Source of the DNA: Velocimicrobium porci
Lineage (GTDB): Bacteria > Bacillota > Clostridia > Lachnospirales > Lachnospiraceae
DNA: 64,000 nucleotides
NCBI RefSeq assembly: GCF_009696045.1
Contig: NZ_VUMT01000001.1
Span: 248,001-312,000, forward strand
Direction: 5' to 3'
Under the pieces are notes generated by a model that saw only the letters and a list, made by a program, of their open reading frames with translations, did no database searches and was not told where the DNA came from. A program made the position numbers and the translations under genes. Shown one piece after another: positions 9,560-18,417 of the stretch; the stretch's first letter is position 1, and each line of letters begins with the position of its first letter.

Positions 9560-9608
9560 CCTTTCTCAAGTCTTCGATTATAAAAATAATCAAGTGACTT
9601 GAGAAAGG
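9560..9608 (+). terminator. Perfect 13-bp inverted repeat after cbiO-cbiK, probable terminator
   Basis: CCTTTCTCAAGTC at 9560-9572 is the exact complement of GACTTGAGAAAGG at 9596-9608, with a 23-base AT-rich loop. A short T-run (CTTTTTT) follows about ten bases later. The position fits the end of the cobalt operon and, read on the other strand, the end of the HxlR gene. The long loop and displaced T-run make it an imperfect terminator. Confidence 0.5.
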
Positions 9609-9623
9609 TAAGGCTTATCTTTT

Positions 9624-9956
9624 TTATTTAGTCGTCTTTTTTATTTTTCTTTTGTATTCTGTTCCCCAAACTACCATATCGTCTAATATAGGTTTCAAAC
9701 TGTAACCAATGTCTGTTAAAGTGTATTCTACTTTTGGAGGTACTTCAGGGTAAACTTTTCGAGTTAGCAATCCATTTTCTTCCATAGCTCGCAAATTTGC
9801 TGTTAATACTTTCGGCGAAATACCATTAATTGACTTTTTAAGTTCCCCGAACCTCTTTGTTCCTTCTAACAAATCTCTAATTATTAATACATTCCACCGA
9901 TTACTTATTAACATTAATGTTACTTCTACCGGACAACTTGGCATTTCTTTTTTCAT
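9624..9956 (-). CDS. HxlR-family winged-helix transcriptional regulator
   Basis: Small DNA-binding regulator of 110 residues with the full HxlR pattern: PSCPVEVTLMLISNRWNVLIIRDLLEGTKRFGELKKSI, SPKVLTANLRAMEENGLLTRKVYPEVPPKVEYTLTDIG. Cys8 just before the first helix is the position often used for thiol sensing of quinones, diamide or electrophiles in this family. The start at 9956 is set by the family N-terminus and by the boundary of the conserved leader described below; an ATG further up would read through that leader. It is divergent from an NAD(P)-binding oxidoreductase that it probably regulates. Confidence 0.93.
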   Translation of the reverse strand: MKKEMPSCPVEVTLMLISNRWNVLIIRDLLEGTKRFGELKKSINGISPKVLTANLRAMEENGLLTRKVYPEVPPKVEYTLTDIGYSLKPILDDMVVWGTEYKRKIKKTTK

Positions 9957-10046
9957 TTTTCTTCCCATGCTTATCGCAAGTTTACTTACGATACTGCCCA
10001 AATACATGCGGTTGAAAAAAGGGCAGCTGCATTTTTTCCTTTCTTT
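9957..10046 (-). promoter_or_regulatory. Two-hairpin conserved leader, copy A (upstream of HxlR)
   Basis: This untranslated leader is nearly the same as the one at 26259-26352. Read on the minus strand it has: AAAGAAAGGAAAAA, an ATG (10032) opening a 16-codon frame, CTGCCC (10026-10021) that can pair with GGGCAG (9999-9994) around a T-rich loop, then ATCGTAAG/CTTGCGAT (9992-9985 with 9980-9973, one G-U, 4-base loop), then GCATGGGAAGAAAA and the HxlR start codon. The second hairpin sits just before the GGGAAG ribosome site, so control of translation is plausible. The function is unknown. Confidence 0.7.
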
Positions 10047-10201
10047 TCTTGTTTTGTGACCTTACTTCTCCCTTTTCACAGGTTTATTGCTCAGCCTACA
10101 TCTGTACGAAACAATAAGTCTCTTTTCATTCTATCAAGAGATTTTGAATCAGTCTACTTTTTATAAATACTTATTTTATCCAATTCTTACTTTTTGGAAA
10201 C

Positions 10202-10240
10202 TATGGTACAAATAAGTGCGTACTTTACTTTTTTACCATA
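10202..10240 (+). promoter_or_regulatory. Candidate HxlR operator in the divergent intergenic region
   Basis: TATGGTA (10202-10208) and TACCATA (10234-10240) form a wide inverted repeat, and a pseudo-palindrome AAGTGCGTACTT sits between them at 10214-10225. A TATAAC box at 10250-10255 follows about 25 bases on. This is the expected place for autoregulated, divergent control by the HxlR protein. The assignment rests on symmetry and position only. Confidence 0.4.
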
Positions 10241-10306
10241 TATCCTTATTATAACTTTAGAGTTACAAATTAAATTTAATCTTTTTACTTTATTAGGAGG
10301 ATTGTT

Positions 10307-10936
10307 ATGAAGATTGCTGTTATTTGCGCAAATGGTAAAGCCGGTAGATTAATTGTAAAAGAAGCTGTAGATAGAGGTCTTGATACTACTGCCATTGTCC
10401 GTGGTACGAATCAAACTGCCGCTGCAAAAGTTATCAATAAAGATTTATTTGATTTATCTGCCAAAGATTTGGAGGATTTTGATGTTATTATTGATGCCTT
10501 TGGTACTTGGACACCTGATACTCTTTTTCAGCATTGCTCATCACTTAAATTACTTTGTGATCTTGTAAGCGGAAAAAATATACGACTTCTTGTCGTTGGA
10601 GGTGCCGGCAGTTTGTATGTCAATTCTGAGCATACAGTACAAGTTATGGATGGTTCTGATTTTCCAGATGCCTTTAAACCTTTAGCCAGCAATATGGGAA
10701 AAGCTTTAGAAGAACTTCGCTCCCGTAATGATGTAAAATGGACTTATATCAGCCCCGCTGCAGATTTCCGTGCAGATGGTGCCAGAACCGGAAGTTATCG
10801 TCTGGGTGGAGAGGAACTTTTAGTCAACTCAAACGGAGAAAGTGTGATTAGCTACTCAGATTATGCAATTGCTATGATAGATGAGGCTGTCAATGGAACG
10901 CATATTCAGCAAAGAATTTCTGTTGTAGAAAACTAA
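10307..10936 (+). CDS. NAD(P)-binding oxidoreductase of the atypical SDR/NmrA-like type
   Basis: A 209-residue Rossmann-fold protein. Seen: MKIAVICANGKAGRLIVKEA, a variant of the GxxGxxG dinucleotide loop; DLFDLSAKDLEDFDVIIDAFG; LLVVGGAGSLYVN; and SPAADFRADGARTGSYRLGG. This resembles YwnB/YesF-like NAD(P)H-binding proteins that lack the classical Tyr-xxx-Lys pair. AGGAGG lies at ideal spacing. Divergent from the HxlR gene, a common pairing in which the enzyme handles electrophile or quinone stress. The substrate cannot be read from the sequence. Confidence 0.85.
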   Translation: MKIAVICANGKAGRLIVKEAVDRGLDTTAIVRGTNQTAAAKVINKDLFDLSAKDLEDFDVIIDAFGTWTPDTLFQHCSSLKLLCDLVSGKNIRLLVVGGAGSLYVNSEHTVQVMDGSDFPDAFKPLASNMGKALEELRSRNDVKWTYISPAADFRADGARTGSYRLGGEELLVNSNGESVISYSDYAIAMIDEAVNGTHIQQRISVVEN

Positions 10937-10944
10937 TTCTTTTG

Positions 10945-10996
10945 AAAAGGCTATTGTAAATGAGACTATAAAAGTACATTTTGCAATAGCCTTTTT
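10945..10996. terminator. Bidirectional intrinsic terminator between the oxidoreductase and cobD
   Basis: AAAAGGCTATTGTAAA at 10945-10960 pairs with TTTGCAATAGCCTTTT at 10980-10995 (one G-T wobble). The A-run on one side and T-run on the other let it end transcription of the oxidoreductase on + and of the large cbi operon on -, whose last gene cobD stops at 11009. Confidence 0.82.
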
Positions 10997-11008
10997 CCTG
11001 AACTTATT

Positions 11009-12064
11009 TTAATCTTGGATATCTTTTGGCATATATTTTCTTAAACATTTAATCATTTTTACATTATCTTCGTGACTCTTTACTGCAATTCGATAATATC
11101 CTTTTTCTAACCCCCTATAATTACTACAATCTCGTATTAATAAATTTTCATTCAAACAATCTTCATATAAAGTGTCTGTTCCCCTGAAAAAAATATAATT
11201 CGCCTTTGAACCATAGAGCTTATATCCCATTGCTTTCATTTCTTGTTGCAAATATTCTTTTTCCTTTTTTATTAAACTTTTTGTTTTCTGTACATATTGT
11301 TTTTCTTTCAATGCAGCGATACCTGCCTGTTCAGCCGGTATAGATATGTTCCATGGCTGCGTTGATTCTTTTATCTTATCTAATAATGCACAGTTACTAC
11401 TCATACAATATCCTAAACGCAGTCCCGGCATTGCATATAATTTTGTAAAGGCTTTTAATAAAACAAGATACGAATTATTTTCTAATTCTTCTTTCATTGT
11501 ATAAGCCTCACCATTTTCGAGAAAATCATTAAAACATTCATCAATGACGACATAGGTTCCTGTTTTTTTACACTGCTCTGTAATTTGCTTTAACAATCCT
11601 TTATCCGTCAACTGACCTGTCGGATTATTTGGGTTACATAAAAAAACTATGTCTAATTCTTCTGTTATATATTCTAATATGTTTTTTTGTGCTTTAAATT
11701 CCTCTTTTTCTTCTAAATCATAATATCTGATTTCACAACAAACCGTTTTTAGGGCCGTTTCATATTCTGCGAATGTTGGAGCTAATATCAAAGCTTTTTT
11801 AGGGTTAATTGCTCTTATTAAAGAAAATATAACATCTGCTGCTCCATTTCCACATAATATTTCATCACTCAATAAATTTTCTTGTTCCGCTATTGCCGTC
11901 CGCAATGCGTAATAACTCACATCGGGATAATGAACAGAATCTCTTATTCCGTTTTCCGCTGCTTTTATTACATTTTCCGGTATTCCAAGCGGATTAATAT
12001 TGGCAGAAAAATCAATGACTCCTTTATGAGTATAAATATCTCCTCCATGGACATTTTTCTTCAT
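11009..12064 (-). CDS. cobD: Threonine-phosphate decarboxylase (PLP)
   Basis: Converts L-threonine-O-3-phosphate to (R)-1-aminopropan-2-yl phosphate, the linker attached to cobyric acid by CbiB. The product is 351 residues of the class I aminotransferase fold. Seen: HGGDIYTHKGVIDFSANINPLG at the N-terminus (typical of CobD rather than HisC), FLCNPNNPTGQL, VVIDECFNDFL, and the PLP lysine segment KAFTKLYAMPGLRLGY. Last gene of the cbi operon, directly after cbiB, the enzyme that uses its product. A histidinol-phosphate aminotransferase is the only close alternative and fits the context worse. Confidence 0.93.
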   Translation of the reverse strand: MKKNVHGGDIYTHKGVIDFSANINPLGIPENVIKAAENGIRDSVHYPDVSYYALRTAIAEQENLLSDEILCGNGAADVIFSLIRAINPKKALILAPTFAEYETALKTVCCEIRYYDLEEKEEFKAQKNILEYITEELDIVFLCNPNNPTGQLTDKGLLKQITEQCKKTGTYVVIDECFNDFLENGEAYTMKEELENNSYLVLLKAFTKLYAMPGLRLGYCMSSNCALLDKIKESTQPWNISIPAEQAGIAALKEKQYVQKTKSLIKKEKEYLQQEMKAMGYKLYGSKANYIFFRGTDTLYEDCLNENLLIRDCSNYRGLEKGYYRIAVKSHEDNVKMIKCLRKYMPKDIQD

Positions 12065-12118
12065 GTCAGCTTTTCCTCTCGTATTTTTATTTTCTCTATC
12101 GTATTTTTTACTCGTCTT

Positions 12119-13093
12119 TTATAAAATAAAGTTTCGAAATAAGATAAACTTTATGCTTAAGAAACAAACTAATGCGATTGATGCAGTTAAATACAGCAAT
12201 TGATTTGCATTTTTTATATCTGCCGGTTCAATCGCCCGCCTAGAATCTCCAATTTTGGGTTTTTTATGAAGTTTTCCAAAATAGTAGGCATCACCCGCTA
12301 ATTGAACACCCAATGCTCCCGCCATTACTGCCTCTGTATGGGCAGAGTTCGGACTCGTGTGATTATATCGATCCCGTTTGTAAATTCTATAAGCCTCTTT
12401 TCCATCAAAAGAAGTAAACTCAGTTGCCACAATCATAAAATATGCCGATAGCCTTGCTGGAATATAGTTTACAATGTCATCAAGTTTTGCAGCAGCTCTC
12501 CCAAGATAGAGATAACGTTCATTTTTATACCCTACCATCGAATCCATTGTGTTAATCGATTTATAGAAAAATCCGGCAACAGGTCCGCCAATCGCCATAA
12601 ACAACAATGGCGCTATAATTCCGTCAGAAGTGTTTTCTGCAATCGTTTCTACTGCCGCTTTTGTCACTTCTTCCTCAGTCAGATTTTCGGTGTCACGTCC
12701 AACAATCATAGAAACGGCATATCTTGCCCCCTTTATATCTCCTTGTTCCAGTTCATTGTAAACCTTCATGCTTTCTGTTTTCAAAGATTTTGTAGCCAAT
12801 AATTGATAACTCATGACTGTCATTAGAAAAAATTCAAAATAGATGCTTATTTTTCCACTTAAAAATAATAAAAGCCATGGAACAAAAGTAGAAACTAAAA
12901 CGACCACAATTACTAACAAAATTCCTGCGCTTAATTGCCCTACATCTGTCTTTGGAAACCATTCTGAAAGTTTTTTTTCTGTCTTTGCTATCAATGCACC
13001 GATTAATCTTACCGGATGATACATCCAATGTGGATCTCCGATTAGCAAGTCTATTAAAAAGCCAAGCGCTAAAGCCATCATTGATAATTCCAT
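12119..13093 (-). CDS. cbiB: Adenosylcobinamide-phosphate synthase CbiB
   Basis: Integral membrane amide synthase joining aminopropanol phosphate to adenosylcobyric acid. The product is 324 residues. Seen: the N-terminal LIDLLIGDPHWMYHPVRLIGALI, AETTSDG-like ETIAENTSDGIIAPLLF, NTMDSMVGYKNERYLYLGRAAAKLDDIVNYIPARLSA, and SPNSAHTEAVMAGALGVQLAG. Several hydrophobic helices separate these motifs. It lies between cbiA and cobD in the cbi operon. Confidence 0.96.
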   Translation of the reverse strand: MELSMMALALGFLIDLLIGDPHWMYHPVRLIGALIAKTEKKLSEWFPKTDVGQLSAGILLVIVVVLVSTFVPWLLLFLSGKISIYFEFFLMTVMSYQLLATKSLKTESMKVYNELEQGDIKGARYAVSMIVGRDTENLTEEEVTKAAVETIAENTSDGIIAPLLFMAIGGPVAGFFYKSINTMDSMVGYKNERYLYLGRAAAKLDDIVNYIPARLSAYFMIVATEFTSFDGKEAYRIYKRDRYNHTSPNSAHTEAVMAGALGVQLAGDAYYFGKLHKKPKIGDSRRAIEPADIKNANQLLYLTASIALVCFLSIKFILFRNFIL

Positions 13094-13147
13094 CTCGTCT
13101 TTTTCTCCTTTTCATGCCTTTTATTTTTTTTCTCCATTCTTGTTTCC

Positions 13148-14521
13148 CTATTTTCCCTTATTTTTCATATAAGATTCACAAGCCTGTAAAAAATGATAAG
13201 GAACTGTAAAGTCCGAATAATAATATAGATGGGGAAATCCTTCCATCTTTTTATTATCCCCATGAATACACTCCCATGTTCTTTTCCTCAACGGTTTCTT
13301 TGCGATACACGTATTTCCATTCGATGTACTGTCATAATAGTGAAATTCATGTCCCTTAATGCCATTTAACCTTGCTCCAAAGATTTCATTTTCTTTCGAA
13401 TCCAGCTCGATATAACCAAATCTTCCAAGCCGGCTGGTTTTATAGCAATCTGCATCAATGCTTCCTACCATTTCATAAGCATGACCTTCTTTATCTTCCA
13501 TAGTCCTATGCAGATACATAAAGCCACCACATTCTGCCATATAAGGAATTCCTTTTTCAATCGCATTTTTTACAGATTCCCTCATTGAAACATTTTCACT
13601 CAATTTCTTGGCATAAAGTTCAGGATAACCACCACATAACAGCAAACCATCTAAATCCTCTGGCAATGTATTATCATGGAGTGGTGAAAAATATTCAATT
13701 GACGCTCCCATTTGTTTCAACAATTCCAGATTATCTTCATATAAGAAGCAAAAGGCTTCATCTTTCGATACACCAATTCTCACCTCAGAGCTTATTTTAG
13801 GAATGTTTGGTTCTTGGTAACTTAAATCATCCGTCTGATTAGCAAGTGCAATAATTCCTTCTATATCTAAACTTCCCTCTAACACAGACGCAAAGCCTTT
13901 TAAATTTTCTTTTAGCTCTTTTATCTCATCGGGTAAAACTAATCCCAAATGCCTGCTCTCGATTTTATATTGTTCCATTTTAGGAACATATCCGTATACC
14001 TTAATCGGTAACTCTTGTTCAATTTTTTGTTTTAACTCCGGATATAAGCTTGCGGGCAGCTGATTTAGAATAACTCCTTTTATTCTGCTTTGCTCTTTGT
14101 ATTCTAAAAATCCTTTTATAATAGGAAGTATTGATAAACTCATTCCCTTACAATTTACAATCAACAGTACATTCGTACAAGTAACTTTCGCTAAATCGTA
14201 AGCACTCCCTTTCGTCGAAATTCCAGCTAAACCATCATAATATCCCATTACACCTTCCATAACAGAAATTTCTGCTTGTTTCGCTGTCCGGCAAAATAAA
14301 TATTTAGTAAGCTCCTCATCGGTAAAAAAAGTGTCTAAATTTTTCGATGTTGTTCCAATTACTTTCGCATGAAACATCGGGTCAATATAATCTGGCCCAC
14401 ACTTAAAAGAAGCCACTTTCATTCCTCTCTCACAGAGAGCTTCTAAAATTCCACATGTAATCCATGTCTTTCCACTCCCGCTTGACGGTGCTGTCAATAA
14501 GATTCTAGGATAATGTCCCAT
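13148..14521 (-). CDS. cbiA: Cobyrinate a,c-diamide synthase
   Basis: Glutamine- and ATP-dependent amidation of the a and c side chains of cobyrinate. The product is 457 residues. Residues 1-~230 are a dethiobiotin-synthetase-like ATP domain with PSSGSGKTWITCGI and the family segment VASFKCGPDYIDPMFH. Residues ~245-450 are a class I glutamine amidotransferase with catalytic Cys331 in YMAECGGFMYLH and a His in KGHEFHYYD. It overlaps the 3' end of cbiJ/E/T by 17 bases. CbiP has a different N-terminus, so CbiA is the better call. Confidence 0.96.
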   Translation of the reverse strand: MGHYPRILLTAPSSGSGKTWITCGILEALCERGMKVASFKCGPDYIDPMFHAKVIGTTSKNLDTFFTDEELTKYLFCRTAKQAEISVMEGVMGYYDGLAGISTKGSAYDLAKVTCTNVLLIVNCKGMSLSILPIIKGFLEYKEQSRIKGVILNQLPASLYPELKQKIEQELPIKVYGYVPKMEQYKIESRHLGLVLPDEIKELKENLKGFASVLEGSLDIEGIIALANQTDDLSYQEPNIPKISSEVRIGVSKDEAFCFLYEDNLELLKQMGASIEYFSPLHDNTLPEDLDGLLLCGGYPELYAKKLSENVSMRESVKNAIEKGIPYMAECGGFMYLHRTMEDKEGHAYEMVGSIDADCYKTSRLGRFGYIELDSKENEIFGARLNGIKGHEFHYYDSTSNGNTCIAKKPLRKRTWECIHGDNKKMEGFPHLYYYSDFTVPYHFLQACESYMKNKGK

Positions 14522-16502
14522 TCTCTTTGCTGCCTCCTCCTCTGCAAGATATAATATACACCGGATTCTGTGCCATCATCATATGATATTGTCCCACTTC
14601 TTTTGACTTAGAAACTGCAACCGATGCAATGTCGACCTCCACCAGTGAAAATTCTTTGACACATTCTACTGCTTCCATAACAGTTTCTAGTGTAATTGCA
14701 TTCATTACAATACGGACAGAAGGATTTTTCTTTAGTACAGAAGCCAATATTTCCTTTAAGTTTCCAGAAGATCCTCCTATAAATACATGAGTCGGTGCAG
14801 GCAATTCTTTTAAAGCATCTGGAGCTTCTCCCTCAATAATCTGCAAATTTGAAACTCCAAAATAGTTTTTATTTAATTGAATTAAATTCACCGCTTCTTC
14901 TTTTTTCTCAACCGCATATACCATGCCATTAAAAGCCTGCATGGAAAGTTCGATTGAAACCGACCCCGTTCCGGCTCCAATATCATACACAGTTGCTTCT
15001 CTTGTCAATTCTAATTTTGACAAAGAAATGCTTCTTATCTCACTTTTTGTCATTGGAACCTTATCTCTTAAAAATTTTTCATCTCTTATTCCATGAGTTA
15101 CAACAACTTGCTCTGGTATTCTATTTTCAATCACAACAACCGATAAGCGTTCAAATTCTTCCGTTACTAACTCTTTTGGTGTTCCCGTCACAATTCTCTC
15201 ATTTGAATAGGAAAGGTTTTCGCCCACATGCAAAACAACCGACTCTAAGCCACAGCGAATCAATTCCTTGCACAAAGCAGGGATTCCATTGTCTTCTCCA
15301 ACCAATGCAAAAACAGTTTCATTGTTTTTCACGGCATGAATTATATTCTGCTCTCGGCCATGAAGACTGATTAACGCTGTTTTCTCCCATGGAATACCCA
15401 GTTTTCCACAAAAATAAACAACCGATGAAATACCATTAATTCTACTAATTGGATAATCACTTAACTGTTCCATCCATTTCTTTGTCCCACTGTAAAAACC
15501 AATATCACCAGATACTAAAATTACAATGTTCCCATATTCCAGATGCTCACTGATAAATTGCTTGATTTCTTCAATTTTGTAGGATGAAAATTTCGGTTTT
15601 CTTAATTCTTTCACGGTTTGAAGCATTCGTTCTGCGCCAATCAACACATCGGCCATTTCACAAGCGTTCCATGCTTCCAGAGTCATCGTCTGTTTCGTTC
15701 CCATTCCAATTCCAACAAATGTAATATGTTGTTTCCATTTTATTTTTTCTTCTTTACAGAGATATAATTTTACCTGTTCAAACGAATATCCCTGTTGTTC
15801 TTTTGGACGTCCGATTAAAATTACTTTTACTCCGGCTCTTTTTGCAGCAAGCAATTTTTCTTCCAGACCACCTGCTTTTCCTGATTCTTTTGTTACAAGA
15901 TAAGACGCCTTTGTCTGCTTTAATAAACAATAGTTTAGTTCTTCATCAAATGGTCCCTGCATGCAAATAAGATTTTTTCCTTCGAAGCCAAACTTACTAC
16001 ACTCCATAACCACTTCCGGCGTCGACAGTACCCTTGCAGTTACTCTCTTTTTAAATTGTGGAATTCTTGTATACTCTTTTAACTCCTTACTTCCGGTTGT
16101 AACTAAAATATTTCCGTCCGTTTCCATCAAATAATCCACTGCTTCCCCAACCGAACCAACCAAAATACAATCATTTTTCTCTTCAATAGAATCCTCATCC
16201 CGAAGCAGTCGAATATACTTTTTCTCCAGGGTTTCACATGCGAATCTAATATTTTCTGATACTTCAACAGCAAAAGGATGTGTAGCATCTACTACATAAT
16301 CAATACCTTCTTTGTTCATCAGCTCTTTCATTTCTTTTGCTGATAATCGTTTTGAAGAAGAACAAATATACTCTCCTTCAGGCAGCAAACTTTCTCCATA
16401 TTCTGTCGCCACACAAACATAACATTCTTTTTTTTGAGAATCCAAAAATTCTGCTAATCTCCGTCCTTCCACCGTACCTGCAAATATTAATATTTTTCCC
16501 AT
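14505..16502 (-). CDS. cbiJ-cbiE-cbiT: Triple fusion: CbiJ (cobalt-precorrin-6A reductase), CbiE and CbiT (C5/C15 methylation and C12 decarboxylation)
   Basis: A single 665-residue protein with three cobalamin enzymes. Residues 1-~250 are CbiJ (ILIFAGTVEGRRLAEFLDSQ; VDATHPFAVEVSENI; TTGSKEL), the reductase of cobalt-precorrin-6A. Residues ~258-460 are the CbiE methylase (ITFVGIGMGTKQTMTLEA; VSGDIGFYSG). Residues ~465-655 are CbiT (VTHGIRDEKFLRDKVPMTKSEIR; the SAM loop DIGAGTGSVSIELS; FIGGSSGNLKEIL), which methylates C15 and decarboxylates. CbiE-CbiT fusions (CobL) are common; having CbiJ in front as well places three consecutive steps on one chain. Confidence 0.94.
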   Translation of the reverse strand: MGKILIFAGTVEGRRLAEFLDSQKKECYVCVATEYGESLLPEGEYICSSSKRLSAKEMKELMNKEGIDYVVDATHPFAVEVSENIRFACETLEKKYIRLLRDEDSIEEKNDCILVGSVGEAVDYLMETDGNILVTTGSKELKEYTRIPQFKKRVTARVLSTPEVVMECSKFGFEGKNLICMQGPFDEELNYCLLKQTKASYLVTKESGKAGGLEEKLLAAKRAGVKVILIGRPKEQQGYSFEQVKLYLCKEEKIKWKQHITFVGIGMGTKQTMTLEAWNACEMADVLIGAERMLQTVKELRKPKFSSYKIEEIKQFISEHLEYGNIVILVSGDIGFYSGTKKWMEQLSDYPISRINGISSVVYFCGKLGIPWEKTALISLHGREQNIIHAVKNNETVFALVGEDNGIPALCKELIRCGLESVVLHVGENLSYSNERIVTGTPKELVTEEFERLSVVVIENRIPEQVVVTHGIRDEKFLRDKVPMTKSEIRSISLSKLELTREATVYDIGAGTGSVSIELSMQAFNGMVYAVEKKEEAVNLIQLNKNYFGVSNLQIIEGEAPDALKELPAPTHVFIGGSSGNLKEILASVLKKNPSVRIVMNAITLETVMEAVECVKEFSLVEVDIASVAVSKSKEVGQYHMMMAQNPVYIISCRGGGSKENGTLS

Positions 16503-16544
16503 GTCGTTCCCCTTCCATTGTCCATAGCTTTATGTCTTTTTCAC

Positions 16545-17288
16545 TTAATCTGTTTCTTTATCGAAACGATAGCCTCGTGGTGTTACCATAGAACCAGACA
16601 CCTCTTTTGTCATTGAATTTCCAATAAAGACTGTTGTAAACATATCTACTTTTGTTTCTTTTAATTCTTTTAATGTCATAATCTTCATTTCTTCACCTTC
16701 ACGGCCAATATTCGATACAATTCCACATACAGTCTGTTCTTCTTTATAATTCAGCATTAATTCACAAGCTTTTTCTAAATAGTCATGTCTTTTTCTACTG
16801 GATGGATTATAAAGACAAACTGCAAAATCTGCTTTTGCTGCAGCTAAAAGACGTCTTTCGATTTTCTCCCAAGGAGTTAATAAATCACTTAAACTGATTA
16901 CTGCAAAATCGTGAATCAACGGAGCCCCAAGAACTGCTGCTCCGGCACTTGCTGCTGTTACCCCTGGAATTATTGATACAGATACATCTTCATACGCTTC
17001 TTTTAACTCTAAAATTAATCCTGCCATACCATATACACCAGCATCACCGCTGCAAATCATCGAAACAACTTTTCCCTTTTGTGCCTCTTCCAATGCGATT
17101 TTACAACGTTCCACCTCTTTTTTCATTGGCGTGGTCATAAATTCTTTTCCTTTAAAGTGTTCTTTTACCAAATCAACATATACCGTATATCCGATAATAA
17201 CATCACTTTCCTGTAATGCATTCACTGCCCGTATTGTCATTTGTTCATAAGCTCCCGGACCAATTCCTACTACATATAATTTATTCAT
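16545..17288 (-). CDS. cbiH: Cobalt-precorrin-3B C17-methyltransferase
   Basis: Methylates C17 and drives ring contraction in the anaerobic path. The product is 247 residues of the tetrapyrrole methylase fold. Seen: LYVVGIGPGAYEQMTIRA, CSGDAGVYGMAGL, IPGVTAASAGAAVLGAPLIHDFAVISLSDLLTPW and CLYNPSSRKRHDYL, which set CobJ/CbiH apart from the sister methylases. The ATG at 17288 overlaps the cbiG stop (TGATGAATAA arrangement) and is preceded by GGAGAG; an in-frame TTG one codon upstream is less likely. Confidence 0.96.
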   Translation of the reverse strand: MNKLYVVGIGPGAYEQMTIRAVNALQESDVIIGYTVYVDLVKEHFKGKEFMTTPMKKEVERCKIALEEAQKGKVVSMICSGDAGVYGMAGLILELKEAYEDVSVSIIPGVTAASAGAAVLGAPLIHDFAVISLSDLLTPWEKIERRLLAAAKADFAVCLYNPSSRKRHDYLEKACELMLNYKEEQTVCGIVSNIGREGEEMKIMTLKELKETKVDMFTTVFIGNSMTKEVSGSMVTPRGYRFDKETD

Positions 17289-18354
17289 CAAACTTTACTC
17301 TCCAATCTCTTTCTGCTATTGCAACTGTCACACCATTCTCTGCCCGTTTTTTTTGAACAAGCCGCCCGTTCTTGCTTCCTAAGACAGCACTACGTTCACA
17401 TACATTGGATACTCCTGTAACCTGTTCTACAAAATCTGATTCCGTAAACTCTCCAATTAATTGTGCGAGCATTTCTTTTTGAAATGTTCGGAACAAAATT
17501 CCATGTTCCTTTGCCATCTGGCATAATCCTTCTTCCTCTTTTTTTAAATCAATTGAAGCAATTTGTTCTACACTATTCCAGCTATATCCACATTCATAAA
17601 GAGAACGTTCTGCCAGTTCTTCAATTACTTCCTTTCCCGTTCCCTTTTTACATCCAATTCCTAATGTTACAATTGGCGGAATCAAATATAATGTCTTTTG
17701 AAATGGAGCTTCCTTTCGCTCTCTTGCAGAAATACAAATTCCTAATTCCATCTTTTTTGACAACAAACTGTTTTCTGTTTCCTGAATCCATTTTAGCTCT
17801 TTTGGAACAGTTCCCTCTACCGGAAAATCACAAACCAATCCAACTTCTTTTTTATCAAGCAATGCAGCTGATATCTCTTTTGCCAATGGAAAAGACTTTA
17901 TTAATAATTTATTTTTCTTAGCAAATACATCCACTGCAAACAATTGATTGATATCCGTCGCTGTCGTAATAACGGGAACCGCTTTTATTTTCGTGGCAAT
18001 TAGTTCTGTCAGCCGATTCGCTCCACCCAGATGACCGGATAAAAGTGATATTACAAACGTTCCCTTCTCATCGATTACGATAACAGCCGGATCATTTTTT
18101 TTGTTTACTAAAAATGGTGCTACAGACCGGACTGCTATTCCGGTCGCTCCTATATATATAATCGCATCCACCTTAAAAAACTGGCTTTTTGTCCATTCAA
18201 AAAGAGAACCCTTTCTTTCCTTTAGCAAAGAATTTTTTGCATATCTTTTATTCGTATAAGCTTCACAAAACATTCCTTCTTTCGTAAGTGTTTCTTTAAT
18301 TTGTACGGAAAGCCTGCTGCCGGCAGATGTAAAACTAATAATACTTACATTCAT
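17281..18354 (-). CDS. cbiG: Cobalt-precorrin-5A hydrolase CbiG
   Basis: Opens the delta-lactone of cobalt-precorrin-5A and releases acetaldehyde, the step that sets the anaerobic route apart from the aerobic one. The product is 357 residues. Seen: IISFTSAGSRLSVQI, IYIGATGIAVRSVAPFL, VISLLSGHLGGANRLTELIA, TTATDINQLFAVDVFA, and the C-terminal domain VTLGIGCKKGTGKEVIEEL with FVEQVTGVSNVCERSAV. It lies between cbiF and cbiH and overlaps cbiH by 8 bases. Confidence 0.96.
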   Translation of the reverse strand: MNVSIISFTSAGSRLSVQIKETLTKEGMFCEAYTNKRYAKNSLLKERKGSLFEWTKSQFFKVDAIIYIGATGIAVRSVAPFLVNKKNDPAVIVIDEKGTFVISLLSGHLGGANRLTELIATKIKAVPVITTATDINQLFAVDVFAKKNKLLIKSFPLAKEISAALLDKKEVGLVCDFPVEGTVPKELKWIQETENSLLSKKMELGICISARERKEAPFQKTLYLIPPIVTLGIGCKKGTGKEVIEELAERSLYECGYSWNSVEQIASIDLKKEEEGLCQMAKEHGILFRTFQKEMLAQLIGEFTESDFVEQVTGVSNVCERSAVLGSKNGRLVQKKRAENGVTVAIAERDWRVKFDE

Positions 18355-18417
18355 AGCTTGCTTACACCAATCCTCTCTTTTATAATATTATATGGACTCA
18401 AATTCTTTTACTCTGTT

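Noticed and set aside
10021-10032. Conserved leader peptide (attenuator) in the two-hairpin leaders
   Set aside because: The two short frames have different lengths (16 and 8 codons) and sequences; only the RNA pairing is shared. Kept as an RNA element, not as coding sequences.
14954-15370. Long plus-strand frame (138 codons) opposite cbiJ/E/T, and similar ones opposite other genes
   Set aside because: Antisense shadow of a strongly coding frame with Leu/Ser/Phe/His-rich, low-complexity translation and no ribosome site.
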